64,000 nucleotides of DNA from Agrocybe praecox (Eukaryota; Basidiomycota; Agaricomycetes; Agaricales; Agrocybaceae), in NCBI GenBank assembly GCA_964017145.1, contig OZ024848.1, forward strand, positions 3,298,501 through 3,362,500, read 5' to 3'. Shown piece after piece: positions 57,962 to 64,000 of this stretch; positions within the stretch are counted from its first letter, which is position 1; every line of letters starts with the position of its first letter. A program made the position numbers and the translations under genes. A model generated the notes under the pieces. That model was given only the letters and a program-made list of their open reading frames with translations. It was not told the origin of the DNA and made no database searches.

Positions 57962-59548
57962 CGTAGGCGTAGGGAGAGACTTGCGCGTGAGGTGATGTCC
58001 CCGATATCGTCGTCGACGTCGAGGATGCAGATGCGGGCTACGCTAACATTTGCAGATGCTGACGAACGGGGGGCTGCGTTGTTCTCCAGGAGGTATGGAT
58101 AAGGATCGCGTAATACGTAGCGTATGTGGAGGTACAGGTGTATCGTGGCGGGCACGTTGACTGGCCAAAACCCAACGTACAGGTGGGTGTGTGGGTGGGT
58201 GGGTCGAGGTCAACAAAACCCTGGAAGATGACGGTGCTTTCAACTAGAAAAATTCAGATTATCCATATCGTCAATTTCGTATGGCAAACATACGCACCAG
58301 ATAAAAAGAAAAAGACTGATAGCGAGGGCGATCAAAGTCCTGTTCGATCCAATCCAATCCAATCGTGTCCCGTCCCGTCCTGTCCAAACGATTCGACGTT
58401 GTCCGCATCCGCGGTACCGTTCCGTGCGTCGTGTCGTGGATGGCCCAAGAGACAGAGGTGGGTGTTTGTGAGCGCAAGAGGTAGTAAGAAGAAGAAAGGT
58501 CGCAATGAAGCGTAAAACCAAAGTGAAGGAAGAACAAAATCACGATAATCCAGATCCAAATAATTAAAAATCAAAAATCAAAAAATCAAGCTGTGTATCG
58601 TGGTGTCTCGTGTCGTGTGTAGGTCGTTATGTAGTCGTGTATTCGTGCAGGTAGGGTATATTCGTCGTAAATTTGGGAAGGGTTCTATCCAACAAGGATT
58701 CGAGTACAAAACGCAACGAAGCACAGAACCCAAAGGGAGGAGGGGGAGCAGGGGGGAGCAGGAAAAAGGAAGCAAGGGATATCGATGAAGGAAGAAGGCA
58801 GGAAGGGAGGGGGGAAGAAGGAAGGAAGGAATAAGAAAAGTAACGTCTTGAGCAGGATCGCATCTGCATCTGCATTCCGTTGATGTTGGTGGTGATCCAG
58901 AGATTTGGTATTTGGTATCTGCACTTGGACCTGCGTATGCGCCTGCGCCCCTGGGACAACAACAGTCAATGGCTATGGCGATGAAGGCAAGACGTGTTGA
59001 GCGGAAGGCGTCGACATCCTCTCCCTCTCCTGCGCCATCCTCTCCCTCCAATTCGCGACGACGGAAATGGCGATAGGTCGCGTACGCGTAGCGCTCATCC
59101 GGCCCACGTTCCATTGAACAGAGCCCGAGCCCTTCCTCACGCGCCTCTCAACATTGGCATTGGTGCTAGGAACGGTGATACCAGATTGACCATGCGTGAG
59201 GAGCAGCGATTTGTTCTTCGCAAGGAGGTGACTTGAGCGGAGGAGGACGTGTGTGGATGTGCTGGTGCTGGTGAACGAGGAAAAGCACGGATAGACACGC
59301 CGCCTCCGCTGCTGTTGCTGCTGGGACTGGGAAGGGGACAGGGACAACTGCTGAGCATGGTGAGAGGAAAAGGGAGAGTGCGACGATGACGACGCGATGA
59401 CGGCAGGTACAGGCGCGGAAATGAGTACACTGCCGCTTCTGATAGGTTTTGGAACGACAATGACGATATTTTCATCGACAGGCACCGGGACGGGTATGGG
59501 GTCGGAGATTCCTTTTTCTCGGCTAGGACGAGGGCGTCGCTGTCGTTG

Positions 59549-60424
59549 TCATTTCTGTGCGACATAGGGAGAGGAGATGAAGAAGGATTCGGATTCGGAT
59601 TGTGATAAGAAGGGGGAGGAGAAGGAGGAGAAGGAGGAGAAGGAGGAGAAACGACGACGGAATAAGGAGGCTGTGGGAGGGAGTACGGTGGGGAGTCTTG
59701 GGTTTGGAATTCCGCCTACTTTTGCTTCCCAACGCTGATGCCAACGCCAACGTCGAGGAGAAGAGAGTCGATCATCTTGAGGAGGATCGTATCGTGATCT
59801 GCGTCTCGTTGGTGTTGGTATTGGCGATCCAGAGGTTTGGTATCCGCATCCGCGTCCTTGTCCGCATCCGTACCTGTGAGGAGCTGGAGCTGGAGTTCTC
59901 GAGACCGAGGAATCATTAATCAGAGGCTGGGTCTGCACCATCTGCATTTGCATCACTTGCATCTGAACTTGGACCTGGACCTGCGCCTGCGCCTCTGGGG
60001 TAATAACAACAACAGTTGATGGAGTAGGAACGTGCTGCGCGGCTGATAAAGGCATCGAAGGCGTCGGGGTTATTCCAATTCGCGATGACGGGAACAGGGA
60101 TAGGTCCGGTCTCGTAGCGCTCAACCCGCCCACGCCCACGTTCCCATTCCCATTCCTATTTCGTTGGACAAGGCCCAAGTCCTTCCATACGCGCCTCGGT
60201 GCGTCAGCAGCGTTACTAAGACTGGGGGAAGCACCACCGATGCTGATACCAGCCTGAGCATGCGCAAGGAGCAACAATTTGAGCGGGTGAGTGTGACTGC
60301 GTTGTGCGGAGGAGTGCATGTGTTTGTGTTGGGGTTCTTGAGACTGAGACTGAGGAAAGATCCGAGGCGGTGTCTCCATCTTCATCTGCATTTGAACCTG
60401 GACCTGGATCTGCGCCTGAGCCAC
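59549..60424 (-). pseudogene. Low-complexity Gln/Met/Gly-rich coding block, unit 3
   Basis: Open for 291 codons on the reverse strand, with the same peptide order as in unit 2 (LLAHAQAGISIGGASPSLSN, GNVGVGGLSATRPDLSLF, VQMQVMQMQMVQTQP, RYGCGQGRGCGYQ), then a shifted frame rich in Arg/Ser. The IDSLLLDVGVGISVGKQK peptide followed by TAG is in another frame, because this copy lacks a few bases near 59825 compared with unit 2. Confidence 0.4.
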
Positions 60425-62082
60425 TGGGAAGACAACAACAGTCTATGGCGATGTAAGAAAGACGTGCTCAGCAGCAGCAGCAGCGGACAAAAGGGTTGGC
60501 GTTGGCATCCTCTCCCTCTCGCCTTCCCTCTCCTGCTACTGCCTACGCACACGATCCCGATTCGCGACGACGAGAATGGGAATAGCGAAAGGCCTCGTAG
60601 CGCTCAACCCGCCCACGCCAACGCACGTTCCCTTTCCCGTTCCATTGGACAGAGTCAGAGTCCTTCCTCACGTGCCCAGCGTTAGGGCTAGGGTTGCCAA
60701 GGCTAGGAGAAGCACCGCCGATGCTGATACCATGTTGAGCGTGCACGAGGAGCAGCAATTTATTCTTCGTGAGGATGTAACTTGAGCGGAGGAGTGCGTG
60801 GGTGCTCGTGCTCGTGCTGGTTCGTGGGTTGGCGGATTTGTACAATGAGGAGTATGATTGATGGCCAAGGTTTCGTTCAGAAACGTCTGGTTTGTGGAGT
60901 CACTAGTCACGGATTGTCACAAAGAACTTTGAATACTGCTCGGCTCTCGCCGAATTCGAGGAAATTCAAATCGGCTCACACCAAAGATAAGACAGATGCA
61001 CGGCTGTAATGGCACGACGCGCAAGCACACGTCGGGGTGAATATCCTCGCTGAATCCTTGGTTCCTCCCAGTACAGGCTACTGTACAACCAAGATCGACT
61101 TCGATGAGATGCCAACTTACTTCGCCATCTCGCCTCAATTTCAAACATTCCATTTTGAATTCTCATGTAACCAATCGCGCTGTCTGCGTGCACCGAGACA
61201 CCCAGTGCAGCTTTTTAAACGCACTGGCCAACAAGGGGTCCCCGGTATAGCACGGCATGGACACAGACAAACTTTATCACCTCTTTGGACATCAGGTTTG
61301 AGGAACGTATATATCGCCTCCACCCCTTCAAACGTTCTGTGCTTGTTTCAAGTTATTGAGTGCCCTGAGGAAATAATTGACTATCAGAGCGGCTGGAAAC
61401 GTTCATCGATTGTTCACGACTTTGGGGATCTGATGCTTCCTCAGTGAGATGTATTGCTTGCGCATTGGTGTGTGTATGGGGATCTATTTGCTGACTGAAG
61501 AGGTATCGTAAACTACTGTCATTACTTAAGGTCAAGCTAAAGATCAAACTTAGTCTGTTCATCGAGGCTTCGAGTTCTGGCCGGCCTCGATATGATAGCT
61601 CAGTATAGGTTAAAGATGTTAGCAACTACAATAGAACATAACAATGTATACTAGTGAACCGTTCGGGATTTGAGTTGAGAAGTGATCTCAGGTCAGCGTG
61701 CGCCTGAATACATCTTTTTATGTCTCTTAAGGATAAGATGGTGCCGGGCATTAAGCATGTGAGATGGATGCCTAGAAGCTCCTGGGGAGGTCTTACTATT
61801 AGGGACCAGTACCGTCACAATATCGAAGCGTATGGCACAGAAAACCATTGGAAATGACTAAAACTACGAGACTTGTTCTCAGTTTCCGTGCTTGTGCTGA
61901 TAGCACCCGTTGGATGGTCAATCTCTTTTGAGACTGGATTGTACCAATGTCACATGGCTCACCCACGTCAATGCGCCAAGTGTACCATGACAACTTGATT
62001 CAAGCCCTCAGAATAGACGCTCGTAATGGTACTTAAAGACACCGACTACTTCACTTTGGGTATCCCAGACCCAGATTTTATT

Positions 62083-63375
62083 ATGTCTTCCCAGGGTGAT
62101 GACACCTTCCCCATATCATTCCAAAAATCCATTATTAGCGCGAACTTAAATTCATCATTGATGTTTCAATTTCTGGCAGGTAAGTACCGCGTTTATGGAA
62201 TGTAACATGGCTGAACAACTATACTTAGGAGCTTATATTGGGTTTTTTTTGATAACCCTTCGAATTTATTGTAGGGGAATGCTGTATGAGGAAGGCATGA
62301 AATGCTAATCAATCTACAGCATGCAGGTCCCAGCCAGGTCAACGAGTGGTCACTAGCGTTCTTGCAGCACTGTTCGGTTGCACTCTTGGAATTTTGATAA
62401 TTGAATGGATTTATGCAGCTACTTGCTTTGCGGGAGGACGGGCCAACACTAGATATGATATCTTTTATTCGAGCGTGATTATCTCGGCTTCCCCCGCCGT
62501 AAATATCACAACCGCAATATTACAAGGATTCGGTCAGGTTCTTGCGGATGGTTTGCTGGTAAATATCGTACGAGCTGTATTACTTCATCCTGCTGACAAG
62601 AATTTTAGATATGGCGTTCCTGGAAATTTTTTCGTGGCCGGAAATATGTCACACTGTCATTTCTGGGTATTTATATTGTTGAAATTGGTAATTCCAGTGT
62701 TACTGTGGATTCCAAATTATACATTGATATAGTTTTACAGTGATGATCATTGCAGTTACTATTATGGAATTTCTGTTTGACCTAGACCCACTGCACTATC
62801 AGACGGATCAATTTGGGCAGCAGTACAACATCGTGTATGCGACTAGCCAGTGTGTGACAGCTGCAACAAGTATAATTGTGTCACTTGGAATTGGCATGGA
62901 AATTTATTCCTCAACAACCATAAATCACAAGGCTCGAAGAAAATTCATGCAAATCGTTGAAATAATAATAGGGTCGTCGGCCTTATACTCCGGCTCAACA
63001 CTGGTGAAATCAATTACTCAGTTTGTCGATAGTAATGTCAAAATTTCGGCGTCTGCAGCACCTGTCTTCAATGCAGGTTCATATACATATGGAATTGTGT
63101 CAATTACAACCGTAAGTTGATCATGAATCACCTTTCGGAGCCTCTCTGATCACCCTGAATCAACCCGATAGGCATTTGCACCGACCCTCATGGTTGCCCG
63201 TCTTGAATTGACAAAGAAGAAATCAACCGAGGAGTTCTCAACCAATATGAGCTCAGAACCAAATGATCACACTGTTAGTGCCTTTGCGGCCGCTGCTCAA
63301 AATTACAACAGCTCTGAGATTCAAGAAGTACCACTTGATGTCACAAACATCCGAAATCCTACCGAAGAAGTCTAA
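62083..63375 (+). CDS. Multi-TM membrane protein, paralogue 4 (array unit 3)
   Basis: ATG at 62083 (MSSQGDDTFPISFQKSIISA). Exon 1 is 62083-62179, with the same five introns as paralogues 2 and 3; the last exon ends NIRNPTEEV at 63375. TM segments are conserved (GAYIGFFLITLRIY; LGILIIEWIYAATCFAGG; YVTLSFLGIYIVEI; AATSIIVSLGIGMEIY). The sixth TM and following loop are the most changed: SSALYSGSTLVKSITQFVDS and NVKISASAAPVFNAGSYTYG. Third-position changes dominate in TM2-3 but not in this loop. Predicted polytopic membrane protein of unknown function. Confidence 0.8.
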
Positions 63376-63707
63376 AATATATACGGTACGGGATATACAC
63401 TTAGTTATAACCCCTTTCCCCCAAATTCGGTATCATGCATAGCACCTTCCTTGCCTCGGCGTCATCCATGATCCTTACGTTGCAATCAAACATTCCTCCA
63501 CATTTAATAGCACCGATTTCGACATCTCTTATATAATTTGCAAGAAATTCTCAAATTTTGGTGCTCTAATTTAATACATGTTTCTGCCTTTAAATGTATC
63601 AATCGATTACACGTCAAAGACAAAAAAAAACGGTAATTGAGGTCTCCAGAATGAGGTGCGGGGTGACCAGTAAGCTTCAAGATCACGCTCACGCCTGCAC
63701 CGGACCC

Positions 63708-64000
63708 GAACTTCTTAATTACAGCGCGATCGTTGAGGACCTCCTCGAGCCGTCTCACACATACATAACCTCAAGGAAGCTGCCCCAGACTGCCATACGC
63801 AGCCGACGTCCGGCCTCACATCACACCTTGTCGAATGTCACCAATCTTTCGCACTGAGATGGCTCTTCCCTCACCTATCTAACTGGACCTAGCTTGAAAA
63901 TCCCACGAAGTTCGAACTTCTTTCTCGTTGACCTTCTACCATAGCGTTATCTGAGGGCTTGTTCTGCCACGTTGTCTGTTGCAATTTGGGAATGGGAATG
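63708..64000. repeat. Segmental tandem array, start of unit 4 (cut by window end)
   Basis: Matches 46086 onward and 54931 onward up to the last base, so the array continues to the right of the window. Confidence 0.8.

Larger units (their letters stand above)
54931..63707. repeat. Segmental tandem array, unit 3
   Basis: 8,777 bp between anchors. Same order as unit 2. Small length differences are in simple repeats: for example the GGAGAA run near 59615-59650 is longer than in unit 2 near 50790, and the GGGAAC hexamer run near 60630 is shorter than near 51820. Confidence 0.85.

Overview
The window comes from a filamentous fungus, most probably an agaricomycete basidiomycete. Reasons: genes are cut by many 45-70 nt GT-AG introns; there is a mushroom-type NACHT NTPase, an aryl-alcohol-dehydrogenase relic, DUF3494 ice-binding proteins, small secreted proteins and multi-TM families typical of Agaricomycetes. 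I see no rRNA, tRNA, CRISPR or bacterial operon. Much of the window is duplicated or transposon-shaped DNA.

Layout. 1-3.9 kb is an inverted, diverged copy of material that recurs at 39.8-64 kb: a 7-TM-type membrane protein gene running off the left edge, a palindromic MITE, and a low-complexity block. It is followed by an internally deleted phosphate-permease relic (4.0-5.2 kb). 5.5-13.4 kb holds ordinary genes on the minus strand: a large membrane protein with an extracellular domain, a small TM protein, a secreted DUF5648 protein and an 871-residue NACHT protein. 13.7-17.9 kb contains a non-autonomous LTR element that carries only a gag-like ORF, has identical 171-bp LTRs, and sits in the promoter of a dead aldo/keto reductase gene. 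18.4-22 kb has a cysteine-containing secreted protein, an ORF resembling the C-terminal part of the NACHT protein, and an F-box relic.

23.2-38.1 kb is a cluster of four DUF3494 ice-binding protein genes (three minus, one plus) sharing exon structure, a TATAAAAG-type box 74-84 bp before the ATG and a conserved element about 560-620 bp upstream. One member has gained a Pro/Thr/Ser linker built from a 48-bp tandem repeat. The cluster is interrupted by another NACHT C-terminal relic and by two nested foldback elements rich in the motif GCGCGCAATT, one inserted inside the other, each with a target duplication.

39.8-64 kb is a head-to-tail array of a segmental duplication (period 8.85 and 8.78 kb, first unit shortened to 6.2 kb). 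Each unit carries an intact six-exon membrane protein gene on the plus strand and a decaying low-complexity coding block on the minus strand.

The genes do not form a pathway. The biological theme is local amplification: ice-binding genes with promoters and linkers diversifying, and membrane-protein genes multiplying, beside NLR-type and transposon debris.
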